A DNA stretch of 64,000 nucleotides, taken from positions 1 to 64,000 of the forward strand of contig CAIJVU010000052.1 in the NCBI GenBank assembly GCA_903824185.1, in the 5' to 3' direction. This document shows, piece by piece, positions 1 to 9,664 of this stretch. The notes under the pieces are model-generated. The model was not told the DNA's origin. It saw nothing but the letters and a program-made list of their open reading frames with translations, and did not search any database. Every line of letters begins with the position of its first letter. The stretch's first letter is position 1. The position numbers and the translations under genes are program-made. The DNA comes from an uncultured Hyphomicrobiales bacterium (GTDB taxonomy: Bacteria > Pseudomonadota > Alphaproteobacteria > Rhizobiales > Beijerinckiaceae).

Positions 1-56
1 AACGCAACTTTTGCTTTAAATGCAGGGCTATGGTTCCGGCGGGGACGTCTGCTCAT
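1..56 (-). CDS. IS3-family transposase OrfA, N-terminal fragment
   Basis: This is too short to be an obvious gene on length alone. The minus-strand translation from the ATG at 54-56 reads MSRRPRRNHSPAFKAKVA. That is the characteristic beginning of the small HTH-containing OrfA of many IS3-family elements: a basic N-terminus followed by an S-P-A-F-K-A-K-V-A-L-A-type motif that opens the helix-turn-helix. OrfA normally overlaps OrfB (DDE transposase) by a programmed -1 frameshift. Both would lie to the left, outside the window. An upstream AGGAGA supports the start. Whether the element is intact cannot be judged here. Confidence 0.75.
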   Translation of the reverse strand, partial: MSRRPRRNHSPAFKAKVA

Positions 57-179
57 GGGTCTCTCCTGTCTTGGACATTATGCCAAAGTCAGGCAGAAAT
101 TCCACTTATCAAACCTGTGCAGAAATCCCGAGCCAGCTCTGAGAGCGTTTCATGCCGTCATTGCGGCTGGAACCAGACC
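1..179 (-). mobile_element. 5' end of an IS3-family insertion sequence (truncated by window edge)
   Basis: Bases 1-56 on the minus strand encode the start of an IS3-family OrfA, and 57-179 look like its leader. A ribosome binding site AGGAGA lies about 7 bases before the ATG, and a CATAAT -10-like box lies further upstream. The element runs off the left edge. Its outer inverted repeat must lie between the OrfA start and the flgL stop at 180-182, but I cannot place the exact end. The element is oriented the same way as flgL and sits immediately downstream of it. Confidence 0.6.
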
Positions 180-1088
180 TTATTTCAGATAATTAAACAG
201 ACTGGTATTGGCAATTTTGGCAAAGGTCTGTTGCGACGCATTCAGGTTCAGACTTTTTTGCTGAAACTGCGTAGCGGCCACTTCAAGATTTGTATCCTGC
301 AAACTGGACAATGTTGTATTCAGCGTCAAAGCTGAATTGTCATTAACACCTTTTTGTGCATCAAGACGGGCCAATTGACTGCCTGCCAATGTCTGCACAT
401 TGGAGAAGTGATCAACCATCGCTTGCATTTCATTCACAGAACCCGATGTCGATTTTCCGGCATTGAGCAAGGCAATCGCATCTTGAATAATATCGAAAGC
501 AGAACGGGGATTGCTTTCACCCGGTGTCCGAACAGACATAAATGTATTGGTACCATCCACGCCCGCTTGCACGATTACACCATCGCCCACTTGCAATTCA
601 TGCACGCCATTATCGCCTGAATAATGCACGCGCCCATTGGCATCAGGCGTAAACACGGGAGCCTTGGCACGGAAGCCTCCAAAAATGGCCTCGCCGTTTT
701 GATCTGTTGTGTTGCCGAGATCAACGAGCTGGCCTGAGAGATTTTGCATTTCAATCGCAATTGACTGGCGGTCCGTCGCGGACATCGTGTCATTAGCACC
801 TTGCAAAACAAGTTCTTGCAAACGGGTTGCGATATTGGCGGCCTGCCCGACGGTTGAACTTTGCTGGTTCACACGCGCGGAGGCAAGCGTGATATTGCGC
901 CCATATTGATCAATATTATCGATTTGCAATTGTAGACGTGACGTCTGTGAAAAAACAATCGGATCATCCGATGGCTTGGTGAGTTGCTTGCCGGATGAAA
1001 TCTGCTGTTGAAGCTTGCTGACATCAGCCTGCAAGTCCTGCATGCTTTTGAGCTGAGTATCATAAAATTGTTTGCTGCTTACCTGCAT
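180..1088 (-). CDS. flgL: Flagellar hook-associated protein 3 (hook-filament junction) FlgL
   Basis: FlgL forms the junction layer between hook-associated protein FlgK and the flagellin filament outside the cell. The protein of about 302 aa has the normal length and organisation. A flagellin-like N-terminal helix (SSKQFYDTQLKSMQDLQADVSKLQQQISSG, split here as SSKQFYDTQL and LQQQISSGKQ) is followed by a P-S-D-D-P motif. The C-terminal helix ends with an S-L-F-N-Y-L-type terminus, so the gene is complete despite the insertion element just downstream. The start is either GTG at 1091 or the adjacent ATG at 1088; I prefer the ATG. It follows flgK by about 15 bases and is the last gene of the flgG-H-I-J-K-L block. 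No terminator was seen after it. Confidence 0.93.
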   Translation of the reverse strand: MQVSSKQFYDTQLKSMQDLQADVSKLQQQISSGKQLTKPSDDPIVFSQTSRLQLQIDNIDQYGRNITLASARVNQQSSTVGQAANIATRLQELVLQGANDTMSATDRQSIAIEMQNLSGQLVDLGNTTDQNGEAIFGGFRAKAPVFTPDANGRVHYSGDNGVHELQVGDGVIVQAGVDGTNTFMSVRTPGESNPRSAFDIIQDAIALLNAGKSTSGSVNEMQAMVDHFSNVQTLAGSQLARLDAQKGVNDNSALTLNTTLSSLQDTNLEVAATQFQQKSLNLNASQQTFAKIANTSLFNYLK

Positions 1089-1105
1089 CACTCAAACCCC
1101 CGTCA

Positions 1106-4100
1106 TCACATAATCTTATAGATCGCATCAAACAGCGCCTTAGCCGTATTGATGACTTCAGCAGAGGCTTGATAGGCCTGCTGGAATCTCAGCAAATTTG
1201 CCGCCTCTGTATCCAAGCTAACACCCGTCTTGCCATCATAAGATGCCTGCAAGCTCGCAACCGCTGCCTGCGATGATGTAGACGTATCATTTGCAGCCTG
1301 CGCGGTCGAGCTTAACTGCGTGGACATAGCGGCATAAATATCCTGGAATGTGCCCGAATTGGCTCCGAAAGCATCCTTGCTTTGCAAAGCCCCAAGCAAG
1401 ACGGCATTTCGATTGTCACCCGTGCGTGTCGGGTCGGTGACAATCGAATAGCTATCCCCCACCGACGCATCGCCATTAATGGTAAATGACATCCCCAAAT
1501 ATTCAACGGGCGAACCCACTGTATAATCGCGTGTTGCAAGGCTTGCGCCTGAAGACTTATCGAATAGTTCGATCTTACCAGGGGCAATCACCTTCACACT
1601 AAAATCTGGCGTGACAGGATTGGTGCGCGCAATATCGGTGGGATAGCTGGCAATCAAGGAGCGCTTGACCGAAGAAATATCATTGGTTTGTGCGACACTG
1701 ACGGGGGGCACATCGCCCACATCCCGCCATTTTACTGTAATGACACCATTGACATTGGAAGCCCAGACCGGCCATTCAGCCGTAGGTGTGGCAGGCAAAC
1801 CCCCACTCACATTGATACCGGCCTTCAAAGCAATTTGCCTATTCAGATTGTTCACGAAATCTTGCGTGGTCGGAAGAGTCCCCACTTTTACATCAAAGCT
1901 TTGCAAGCCTGTATCATTGGGTGAAAGCTTCATGGTGACATTGAATGTGTCACCGACTGAAATCGGTAATGTGCTCTGCAATGTCTGGACTTCAGCAAGT
2001 CCAGACCCTGGCTTGACACCATCATTTTCAGAATGAACCGTCACAGCAACCGGCTGCTGGTTGCCACGGATAATGGTTGAAACAACTAAGGGCTTATAGC
2101 CGTTATCTGCAAAGGTCACGACCAATTGGTTTTTAACCGAATCATAGGAAACGGTCGGCTTCAAGGTCACACCAGAATTATTGATCTTGTTTTGCAAGAT
2201 CGAAGACAGATCAACAACCGACTGAGCACCCGTCACATAAAGCGGTCCGGTGAAATTCATACCGGGAATATTGAAACTGACCGTATCCGACATTTGCAAA
2301 TTCGTCGGTATGTCAATGGTCTGGATCGCAGGAACCGGATCGCCCGCAATCCCTTCAATGGAGGTGCTTGTTTTCACATTGCTGGACTGAACGGCAACGA
2401 TCAGATCTTCAGGAATGGGACCCGTCAGAGTCAGTGAATCGGCAACCCGCGAAATGGATTTACTGGTATCAACAACCGGCGCAATCACGCCATACGAGTC
2501 CGCAACCGTTGTTGCAAAAGTCAGGGTATCATTGACACGCGCAAGCGATACCCCCGCCGCCATAAAGCCAAGTGATTGAGCATTGCTTTGATCAGCGGCT
2601 GAATTTGCTGCCACCTGCAAATCATTGTAGGACGATTGCAGCGTAACATGCCCGAATTGATCCACAGACCAATCAATTCCGGTTGTATCGGACGGATAAA
2701 GCTTGTTGGGATCAGACGCGTCAAAACCCGCCGGATTGCCAATGGTTACCTGATGATTGGCACCATTAAAATAGACATTGATCGCCGCACTTGTTTGCGA
2801 ACCAAGATCAAGGCTGGAGGCCGCAGATCCTGTCACCCGATAGGCCAGAGACTTCGGTGACGTTGACGTATTGAACCCAAGCGCTGCGCTAGGGGCTGAC
2901 AGCGAGAAATCAGTCGTTTTGGAGGTCAGGCGCAACTTGCCATCACTGCCTGTATACCAACTCAGATCGGTACCGTTCTGGTTATCGGTGCCGGATGTGG
3001 AATTGATGGTGAGCGTATAGGGTTTACCAAGATACACGACATTCAGCGTGCTTGGAATTGTTGTGACAGCGGCGTCTGCGGCAATGGTCGGCTGTAATCC
3101 CAAAGCAGACAATTGGGTGGCTGACGCGGACTGTGTTCCCGACAGATTGAGGGTCTGCGGATTGACACCCAAAGATTGCGGCAATGTAAAATTGAGGTAA
3201 TCCTGCCCACCTTCATGCATGATGGTGACGTTGAGCGGCGGCAAACCGTCTGACGTAAACTTGGCATCATTACTGATGGTGGCACCGGGGTTCAGCCCCA
3301 AAGTGGCAGCATCTGTTCCGCTAATCGAAATATTGCTGGTGCCGCTGCCTACTTCGGGCGGCAGATCGACCGACAATTTGCCATCAGGATTAACAAAGAA
3401 CTGCATGTCCTGCGACCATGACGATGAGAGTTTCCCCCATTGGTCATTATAGGGAACAGGCTCAGCTTTGACTGACGAGGACGGATTACCATTGGCATCG
3501 ACGCCGCGTGTCAATTGGAAGGTTTGGGTCACAGCACCCAAATCCTTGTTGTTGACGGTGATATTGACGGAATAGGTGGCACTGCCCATGGTTTGGCTGG
3601 CTGTGACAACACTGTTTCTGATCATGGAAACAGTCTGATCCGAACCATTCACATTAACGGCAAATTTTAACGCACCCTCGCCGAGTGCTCCCCAATCTAT
3701 CGCCTGCCCTTTAACCGACTGGACGGACGCTTGTTGCGTGAGTTTGGCTTCCATCGCCTGCGCAATTTCAGACGCACTCTTGCCCAAAATATCTGTGCCA
3801 CTCAACCGCACCGAATTCATGCTGTCGGGCACTTTGAGATCATAAACCGCACCGGCGATTACCGAACCACTATTGTCGGTGGCTTGGGCACCATCTGTTT
3901 GCGGATAGGCTGCGACTTTTACAGAAGTGCTACGGTCTTTGTTGATGATGACCGTCATCGGAGCGCTGGTTTGCTGCAAACCGATATTGCGATAGCCTGC
4001 GGTGTCGATCGGCGGCATGTAAACCGCGTCCGGTAAAAATCCGTTGGCAACCGTCAGTAATTTCTTAGCTTGGTCAGGCGACAGCACAGGGCCTGTCAAC

Positions 4101-6457
4101 TGTCGGCCTTCCCGCGTGAAGACTTGCAAATTGGTGCCACCGAAGCCACTTTCAACCGTTGCGTCGAGTGCCAGCGTGTGGCTTGGAACAGCAGATGGGT
4201 CGACAACAAAATCCGACGCAACCGAGGCTTTGACGAGCTGGTTCGAACCCAGGGCGTTAATGGTCAACACACCATTGACCGCACTGGCTGTCAGCTGTTC
4301 GGAATAGCCTTGGAATTTGAGATCGGCATTGATGGCATCGGCAAGACCTTCAATCGATCCTGAATTCACACCATCAAACACATGCAAATCTTTGCTGGAA
4401 CCGGTAAACGGTACAAGACCGGTCACACCCGCATTGGCCGTAAGTGTCAAGGCAGAGCCTGTCGCCGCCCCCAGCGACCAGTCGGTCACCTGACCACCAA
4501 AGACTCCGATAGCCGGGCCTGTCGGATTGGTGGGATCAACATAATCGCCCAAAGCACCGGCATTGAAACCCGCAAAGGCTGTTGCAACATCATGAGCCTT
4601 CATATCCTGCAAAGCTGTGAAGGTGACACCCGCAACCGTGACCGATTGGCCAGCCTGCAAATCCGTCAATGTCACAGTATTGGTCGGCGGTGTAGCCCCA
4701 TCGGTTGTGGGGGGCGACAAAACAGGCGCAGGCACTGTCGATTCTGGATAAGTCGAGGACGAGGCCGTGCCCAAATATTTTTGTAAATCCGTATTGAAAT
4801 TAAGCGCAATGGATTTCAGGCTGGTGCCGTCATTGATCGCAAGATTAACGGTCGGATTATAACCCTGCTTCATCGCCAGCATCAGCTTGGCCGGATCAAG
4901 CGATTTGCCAAACATGTCCTTGCCAAAACTTGCGGAAGGCAAGGTCCGCAAGGACGACAAGGTCACATTGGTCGCACCCGACGGAATGAGCGAGACAACC
5001 CCATCCGCTTTCACACCGATCGCCCCGCCGGGGGTTTGCGACTGGCTGAACACATTCTGGATTTGCAACAAGGGCGGCGCTGCAACAGTCTGCTGGGATT
5101 TATTGATCGCAATGGAGGCTGTGCCGGCATTGCTGGCATTGGTGTCCGCATAAAGCGGCATCGACATCGCCCATTGCGTCGGATCGGTGATCAACAACCG
5201 CATACCGGCCGCTGCATCCTGCAACGGGCTGATTGTGAAATTGTCACCCGACTTGGCCGTGCCTTCGAAATGGAATTTCAAGCCGTCCAATGTCAGGTCA
5301 CCCGAACCACTGACGGATTTTTTCGAGGTCTGCGCTGTGATCGTCCATTTTTGCGAGGGGCCGTCATAAGTTGCAACATAGGTGTCAGACGATGTAGTCC
5401 CCATGCTTGAGGGGTCAATGGTCAACTTGGAAGAACCCTGATTGGATTGCGAGGGGGTTCCACTCAAGGTGTCTGTTGAGAAAAGCGCGAGACCCTGATT
5501 ACCCGCAAGATCCACCCCTTGCACATGCTGGGTGTTCATGTTGTTGGCAAAGGCCAGCGCCAACCGATTGAAACTGTCGCGCGTATAAAGACATTGGCTG
5601 CGATAAAGCTGTAAACCCGCCAAGGTACCGGACGTCACCTGATTGGTGACGGCATTCGTGCCACCGGGATCAAATACAAAATCAAGGCGCTGGCCAGTAA
5701 TCTGCGACCCCAATTTATGGGCGGTAATCCCGTCCACCAATTTCGCACCACCGGTCGAGTCACCCAAATAAACCGTAATCTTGCCCGATGGCTCTTCGGC
5801 CACTTTGATCGACACCAGTTGTGACAATTGATTGACCAATTTATCGCGCTGGTCGAGTAGATCATTGGGCTGTTGTGCACTGCCGGTCGAGGCCGCAATG
5901 CTTGCATTCAGTTTGGCGAGTTGATCGATATAGCCATTGGCAGAAGACAACACCGTATTGATATTGGTTTCCGCAAAACTCGCTTCCTGATTGATCGAGC
6001 TGATCTGTGTATGAAATTGATCAACGATTTGCTGAGCGCCTGTCAGCGCGGCAGTACGGGCCGACATCGAAGACGGGCTATTGGCCACATCTTGCAAATT
6101 GGAAAAGAATTTTTGCATGGCCGTGCTGACAGTGGACGTCGGCATCAAAACACGCCGTTCCAATTGTCCCATGCTGGTGGCGAGTGCCTGCGCTTGGGCA
6201 CTTGCGGCATTGGCCGACCAAACAGCATCACGCAAAAACGTATCGGAGGCGCGCTTGATAACATCGACGGAAACGCCTGTACCGCTTTGGGTCGTCAACG
6301 TCAAAGGCGAGCTCGGACCCACGCCTGCTGTTGAGAGCGTCGCATCCCGATGCACATAGCCGTCCGTATTCGCATTGGCGATGTTATTGCCCGTGACTTC
6401 AAGAGATTTCCGGTAAGCTGAAATCCCCGAAGCGCCAATGCTTAAAATGTCACTCAT
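1106..6457 (-). CDS. flgK: Giant flagellar hook-associated protein 1 FlgK (1783 aa)
   Basis: FlgK caps the hook and forms the first hook-filament junction ring. The N-terminus (IGASGISAYRKSLEVTGNNIANANTDGY, i.e. the GNNIANANTDGY signature near residue 23) and the C-terminal 60 residues (NLLRFQQAYQASAEVI near the end) are canonical. The family is usually about 500-700 aa. Here more than 1000 extra residues are inserted in the exposed middle. The insert is rich in Ser, Thr, Gly, Asp and Val, as in beta-rich surface domains. At least one internal repeat is visible: a G-x-D-W/LSW...G-x-L/V-x-L-x-S motif near residues 1150-1200 recurs near 1240-1290. The ATG at 6457 is clear. It lies between flgJ and flgL in one operon. 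Confidence 0.93.
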   Translation of the reverse strand: MSDILSIGASGISAYRKSLEVTGNNIANANTDGYVHRDATLSTAGVGPSSPLTLTTQSGTGVSVDVIKRASDTFLRDAVWSANAASAQAQALATSMGQLERRVLMPTSTVSTAMQKFFSNLQDVANSPSSMSARTAALTGAQQIVDQFHTQISSINQEASFAETNINTVLSSANGYIDQLAKLNASIAASTGSAQQPNDLLDQRDKLVNQLSQLVSIKVAEEPSGKITVYLGDSTGGAKLVDGITAHKLGSQITGQRLDFVFDPGGTNAVTNQVTSGTLAGLQLYRSQCLYTRDSFNRLALAFANNMNTQHVQGVDLAGNQGLALFSTDTLSGTPSQSNQGSSKLTIDPSSMGTTSSDTYVATYDGPSQKWTITAQTSKKSVSGSGDLTLDGLKFHFEGTAKSGDNFTISPLQDAAAGMRLLITDPTQWAMSMPLYADTNASNAGTASIAINKSQQTVAAPPLLQIQNVFSQSQTPGGAIGVKADGVVSLIPSGATNVTLSSLRTLPSASFGKDMFGKSLDPAKLMLAMKQGYNPTVNLAINDGTSLKSIALNFNTDLQKYLGTASSSTYPESTVPAPVLSPPTTDGATPPTNTVTLTDLQAGQSVTVAGVTFTALQDMKAHDVATAFAGFNAGALGDYVDPTNPTGPAIGVFGGQVTDWSLGAATGSALTLTANAGVTGLVPFTGSSKDLHVFDGVNSGSIEGLADAINADLKFQGYSEQLTASAVNGVLTINALGSNQLVKASVASDFVVDPSAVPSHTLALDATVESGFGGTNLQVFTREGRQLTGPVLSPDQAKKLLTVANGFLPDAVYMPPIDTAGYRNIGLQQTSAPMTVIINKDRSTSVKVAAYPQTDGAQATDNSGSVIAGAVYDLKVPDSMNSVRLSGTDILGKSASEIAQAMEAKLTQQASVQSVKGQAIDWGALGEGALKFAVNVNGSDQTVSMIRNSVVTASQTMGSATYSVNITVNNKDLGAVTQTFQLTRGVDANGNPSSSVKAEPVPYNDQWGKLSSSWSQDMQFFVNPDGKLSVDLPPEVGSGTSNISISGTDAATLGLNPGATISNDAKFTSDGLPPLNVTIMHEGGQDYLNFTLPQSLGVNPQTLNLSGTQSASATQLSALGLQPTIAADAAVTTIPSTLNVVYLGKPYTLTINSTSGTDNQNGTDLSWYTGSDGKLRLTSKTTDFSLSAPSAALGFNTSTSPKSLAYRVTGSAASSLDLGSQTSAAINVYFNGANHQVTIGNPAGFDASDPNKLYPSDTTGIDWSVDQFGHVTLQSSYNDLQVAANSAADQSNAQSLGFMAAGVSLARVNDTLTFATTVADSYGVIAPVVDTSKSISRVADSLTLTGPIPEDLIVAVQSSNVKTSTSIEGIAGDPVPAIQTIDIPTNLQMSDTVSFNIPGMNFTGPLYVTGAQSVVDLSSILQNKINNSGVTLKPTVSYDSVKNQLVVTFADNGYKPLVVSTIIRGNQQPVAVTVHSENDGVKPGSGLAEVQTLQSTLPISVGDTFNVTMKLSPNDTGLQSFDVKVGTLPTTQDFVNNLNRQIALKAGINVSGGLPATPTAEWPVWASNVNGVITVKWRDVGDVPPVSVAQTNDISSVKRSLIASYPTDIARTNPVTPDFSVKVIAPGKIELFDKSSGASLATRDYTVGSPVEYLGMSFTINGDASVGDSYSIVTDPTRTGDNRNAVLLGALQSKDAFGANSGTFQDIYAAMSTQLSSTAQAANDTSTSSQAAVASLQASYDGKTGVSLDTEAANLLRFQQAYQASAEVINTAKALFDAIYKIM

Positions 6458-6482
6458 CGTGTGTCCTTATGCCTCTGATGAG

Positions 6483-6875
6483 TTATTTTACTGTCGAAAG
6501 CTTTACGCTTGCAGCAGTCACAACATTCTGCTCGCCAGCCAAACGGTTTTGATACGCTTCAGCAGCCTGCCCATAAGAACGTTTGATAGCATCCCGCAAA
6601 CCCGTATTCATCGAATTGGTCACCAATTGCGAATAGGCATGATCAAGCATGCCCTCAAAAGGTTGCTGGCCTTCATTATCAAACAAGCCGTTTTCCAACT
6701 TGGTCGAGCGCATGGTTTGCAAAACCGTTTGCACAAACAGCGATTCAAAATTCTTGGCCGTGTCATCCATAGATGGACGCACACCTGCAGCCTTGGCCTG
6801 CTCAAGCGTCACACCATTGGGCAATGATGAGGACTTATGCGGGGTTAGAATTTTGTCGAGCGGCGAGATTGTCAT
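6483..6875 (-). CDS. flgJ: Rod-binding protein, FlgJ N-terminal type (no muramidase)
   Basis: This 130-residue protein corresponds to the rod-binding domain of FlgJ, the periplasmic rod-capping scaffold. Recognisable elements are A-K-N-F-E-S-L-F-V-Q-T-V-L-Q-T-M-R in the middle and a following F-E-G-M-L-D-H-A-Y helix. The C-terminal glucosaminidase domain found in enteric FlgJ is absent, as is common in alphaproteobacteria. Another lytic enzyme elsewhere would therefore have to open the cell wall for the rod. A strong GAGAGGG ribosome binding site precedes the ATG at 6875. It sits 14 bases after flgI. Confidence 0.88.
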   Translation of the reverse strand: MTISPLDKILTPHKSSSLPNGVTLEQAKAAGVRPSMDDTAKNFESLFVQTVLQTMRSTKLENGLFDNEGQQPFEGMLDHAYSQLVTNSMNTGLRDAIKRSYGQAAEAYQNRLAGEQNVVTAASVKLSTVK

Positions 6876-6889
6876 GATCCACCCTCTCT

Positions 6890-8119
6890 TTAAATGACGA
6901 TCAGTTCGGCGTGCAGAGAACCGGCCTGTTTCAACGCTTCCAAGATCGCGACAAGATCGGCCGGCGATGCACCAACCGCATTCATTGCATCAACAATGCT
7001 CGACAATTCAGCACCTGGCGCAAACAAGAATGTATGGGCTGGCTGCTGATCCACTGTGATCTGTGAATCCTGGGTCGTAACCGGCTGACCACCGGGTGCA
7101 ACAACGCCCCCTTGCGCGATGATCGCACCATTGGGCTGTGTCACTTTCTGCATTTCCTTGATATTGACCGTCAAGCTGCCATGCGAGACCGCAGCCGGTG
7201 TTACATGCACACCTTCACCAATCACAATGGTGCCGGTGCGTGAATTGACAATCACACGGGCCGGAGGTGGCGCTTGCGAGACTTTGATGTCTTCAATGGC
7301 TGACATAAAGGCAACGCGCTGATCCGTATTACTTGGTGCCATCACGCGGACAGTCGCCGCATCCATCGCCGAGGCTGTGCCCTCGCCCATCACCTTATTA
7401 ATTGCCTGTGTCAGACGAGTGGCGGTCGAAAAATCAGCGGTGTTGAGATTGATCATCATGGCGGGCATGGTATCAAACGGATTGGCAACAATGCGCTCAA
7501 CCGAAGCCCCACCAGGGATACGACCAACGGTCGGAATATTCACAGAGACTTTGGAACCGTCTTTGGCTTCGACACCGAGACCGCCCACCGACAGGTTGCC
7601 TTGCGCCATGGCATAGGTTTCATTATCGGCCCCAACAAGCTGCGTCATCAGCAAGACGCCGCCTTTCAGGCTTGTTGCCTTGCCAAGCGCCGAAACCGTG
7701 ACATCAATCCGCTGGCCGGGTTTAGAGAAAGCGGGCAAATCGGCCGTCACCATCACAGCTGCGGAATTGGCCGCATTCAAACTGTTGATGTCGGTTATGG
7801 TCTGACCAAAACGCTGCACCATGCTTTGCAGGCTTTGCAAAGTGGCAGCGACGTTCCCGTCACCGGTCTTATTGAGACCCACAACAATGCCGTAACCCAC
7901 CAACTGGTTAGAGCGCACACCCGCGAATGTCGCCAGATCCTTCACGCGATCCAACCGTTCGGGAGCGCGTGGTGCGGATGACGGCACTGCCGCGCTCGCA
8001 AGAACTTGCGGCGCAGAGGATGCATTTGCAGGGACTGCTGGAGGTTGCACTTGAGCCATCGCAGACTGCGAGATCAGGGCAACAGTCACCAGAAGGGAAC
8101 GCAGCGAAATCATACGCAT
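6890..8119 (-). CDS. flgI: Flagellar P-ring protein FlgI
   Basis: FlgI builds the periplasmic P-ring bushing around the rod in the peptidoglycan layer. The 409-aa protein opens with a Sec signal peptide ending around A-Q-A/M-A-Q (residues 1-23). An unusually Ala/Pro/Ser-rich stretch of about 30 residues follows. Then come the conserved R-V-K-D-L-A-T-F-A-G-V-R-x-N-Q-L-V-G-Y-G-I-V-V-G-L (in pieces RVKDLATFAGVR and LVGYGIVVGLNKTGDG) and the C-terminal A-I-L-E-A-L-K-x-A-G-x-L-x-A-E-L-x-V-I. Length is near the usual 365-400. It lies between flgH and flgJ, all on the minus strand. Confidence 0.95.
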   Translation of the reverse strand: MRMISLRSLLVTVALISQSAMAQVQPPAVPANASSAPQVLASAAVPSSAPRAPERLDRVKDLATFAGVRSNQLVGYGIVVGLNKTGDGNVAATLQSLQSMVQRFGQTITDINSLNAANSAAVMVTADLPAFSKPGQRIDVTVSALGKATSLKGGVLLMTQLVGADNETYAMAQGNLSVGGLGVEAKDGSKVSVNIPTVGRIPGGASVERIVANPFDTMPAMMINLNTADFSTATRLTQAINKVMGEGTASAMDAATVRVMAPSNTDQRVAFMSAIEDIKVSQAPPPARVIVNSRTGTIVIGEGVHVTPAAVSHGSLTVNIKEMQKVTQPNGAIIAQGGVVAPGGQPVTTQDSQITVDQQPAHTFLFAPGAELSSIVDAMNAVGASPADLVAILEALKQAGSLHAELIVI

Positions 8120-8136
8120 ATTCCAACCCTTTTCAA

Positions 8137-8835
8137 TTACAGAGGTGACAACACATCCAAGGCTTGGCCGTACCAGCCTTGCTTGGTTGCATTGGCTATA
8201 TCGCCTGCGCCGGTATAGGTAACATTGGCTTGAGCAATACGATTTGAATTTACAGAATTGCCGGGGCCGATATCGTCGGGACGCACAAGACCCGAGACCC
8301 GCACATATTCTTCACCTTGGCTCACACTCAACAACTTCTGGCCTTCAATCCACATATTGCCATTGGCATAGACGCGGGTCACCATGACAGTCATCGTCCC
8401 CGTGATTGTGTTGGATTGGTTGGCCGCACCTGAGCCCGCATAAGATTGGTCAACCGTTGCACCTAAAGCCGTTGAGCCGCCCTTAGACCCGCCAAAAATA
8501 CCACTGACAACACCAACAGGCCCGAACAAGGCACTTGGTAAACCGATGCTGGCCGAGCCTTTTCGGGTCACTGTGCCATCATTGGATTTGGTCGCCGAAA
8601 TCGTTTCCGTGATATTGACGGTCAAGACATCACCGACATTCCGCGCTCGACGGTCGCCAGAGAAAAAGCCGGTTTGGGCGGCAGAATAAATCGCTCCATC
8701 CGCAGCCTTTTCCTTCACAGCCACAACATTGTCGTAGCTAGCCTGAAATGACTCGGACACACGCGCTTCCTGCATTGTGTTGCAACCAGAAAGGGCGAGA
8801 GCCGTCAAAGTCGCGAGAACGTGAAGCTTACGCAT
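8137..8835 (-). CDS. flgH: Flagellar L-ring lipoprotein FlgH
   Basis: FlgH forms the outer-membrane L-ring. The 232-aa product has a lipoprotein signal peptide with the lipobox L-S-G-C (cysteine at about residue 18). It then carries the family hallmarks G-D-V-L-T-V-N-I-T-E and V-x-G-x-V-R-P-x-D-I, with N-x-V-x-S-x-x-I-A-x-A near the C-terminus. Its length is typical. It follows flgG by 11 bases and precedes flgI, which makes translational coupling likely within this operon. Confidence 0.95.
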   Translation of the reverse strand: MRKLHVLATLTALALSGCNTMQEARVSESFQASYDNVVAVKEKAADGAIYSAAQTGFFSGDRRARNVGDVLTVNITETISATKSNDGTVTRKGSASIGLPSALFGPVGVVSGIFGGSKGGSTALGATVDQSYAGSGAANQSNTITGTMTVMVTRVYANGNMWIEGQKLLSVSQGEEYVRVSGLVRPDDIGPGNSVNSNRIAQANVTYTGAGDIANATKQGWYGQALDVLSPL

Positions 8836-8846
8836 CAGAGCCTCCC

Positions 8847-9632
8847 TTAAACATTCTGCGTGAGATATTTCAGCATGCCGTCAACCGACGAGATCGCTTT
8901 CGAATTCACTTCATAAGCACGCTGTGTTTCGATCATGCTGACAAGCTCTTCCACAACATTGACGTTGGACGCTTCAAGCGCACCCTGCAAAATCGTGCCG
9001 CGTGGCGGCGAACCGGGCGCACCCACATTCGGCGCACCGGACGATTGCGTTTCAAGCGCCAAAGTACCGCCCAATTGCTTCAGGCCGGCATTGTTCGGGA
9101 AGGTTGCGATTTCGACGGTGCCCACTTGCTGCAATTTGGTCTGGCCAGCCAGCGCAACCGAAACGATGCCATCCGAAGAGACGGTGATGGAGGTGGCTTC
9201 GGGGGGAATGGTAATCGCAGGCTCAAGCGGATAACCGTTTGAGTTCACAACGCGGCCCTGTGAATCCTTGGTGAAGTTACCGGAACGGGTATAGGCGATC
9301 TGGCCGGTGGGCATCAGGATCTGGAAGAAGCCAGCCCCTTCCACTGTCATATCCAGTGAATTATCGGTGCTGATGATGTTGCCCTGACTGTAGAGCTTTT
9401 CAGAAGCCGCCACACGCACACCGGTACCAATGGCAAGACCTGTTGGGGACTGTGTGTTCTGGGAGGTCTGCGAGCCGACTTCACGCTCAGTTTGGTAAAG
9501 CAGCGATTCAAAGCTTGCACGATCGCGCTTGAAGCCAACGGTATTAACGTTCGCCAGATTGTTCGAGATCACGCTCATGCGTGTCTGTTGGGCATTAAGA
9601 CCCGTTTTGGCGATATGAAGAGCATCAGACAT
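8847..9632 (-). CDS. flgG: Flagellar distal rod protein FlgG
   Basis: FlgG makes the distal rod that spans the periplasm. The 261-aa length is standard. The N-terminal rod/hook motif (NNLANVNTVGFKRDRA, residues 25-40) is followed by the TDNSLDMTVEGAGFF region. The C-terminal motif L-E-A-S-N-V-N-V-V-E-E-L-V-S-M-I-E-T-Q-R-A-Y-E and the S-S-V-D-G-M-L ending are diagnostic for FlgG. It is the first gene of flgG-H-I-J-K-L. An AGGAAAGG ribosome binding site sits before the ATG, and a sigma-54 promoter lies about 35 bases upstream. Confidence 0.96.
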   Translation of the reverse strand: MSDALHIAKTGLNAQQTRMSVISNNLANVNTVGFKRDRASFESLLYQTEREVGSQTSQNTQSPTGLAIGTGVRVAASEKLYSQGNIISTDNSLDMTVEGAGFFQILMPTGQIAYTRSGNFTKDSQGRVVNSNGYPLEPAITIPPEATSITVSSDGIVSVALAGQTKLQQVGTVEIATFPNNAGLKQLGGTLALETQSSGAPNVGAPGSPPRGTILQGALEASNVNVVEELVSMIETQRAYEVNSKAISSVDGMLKYLTQNV

Positions 9633-9664
9633 GGGCAGACCTTTCCTGTGTCACGCCCAATAAA

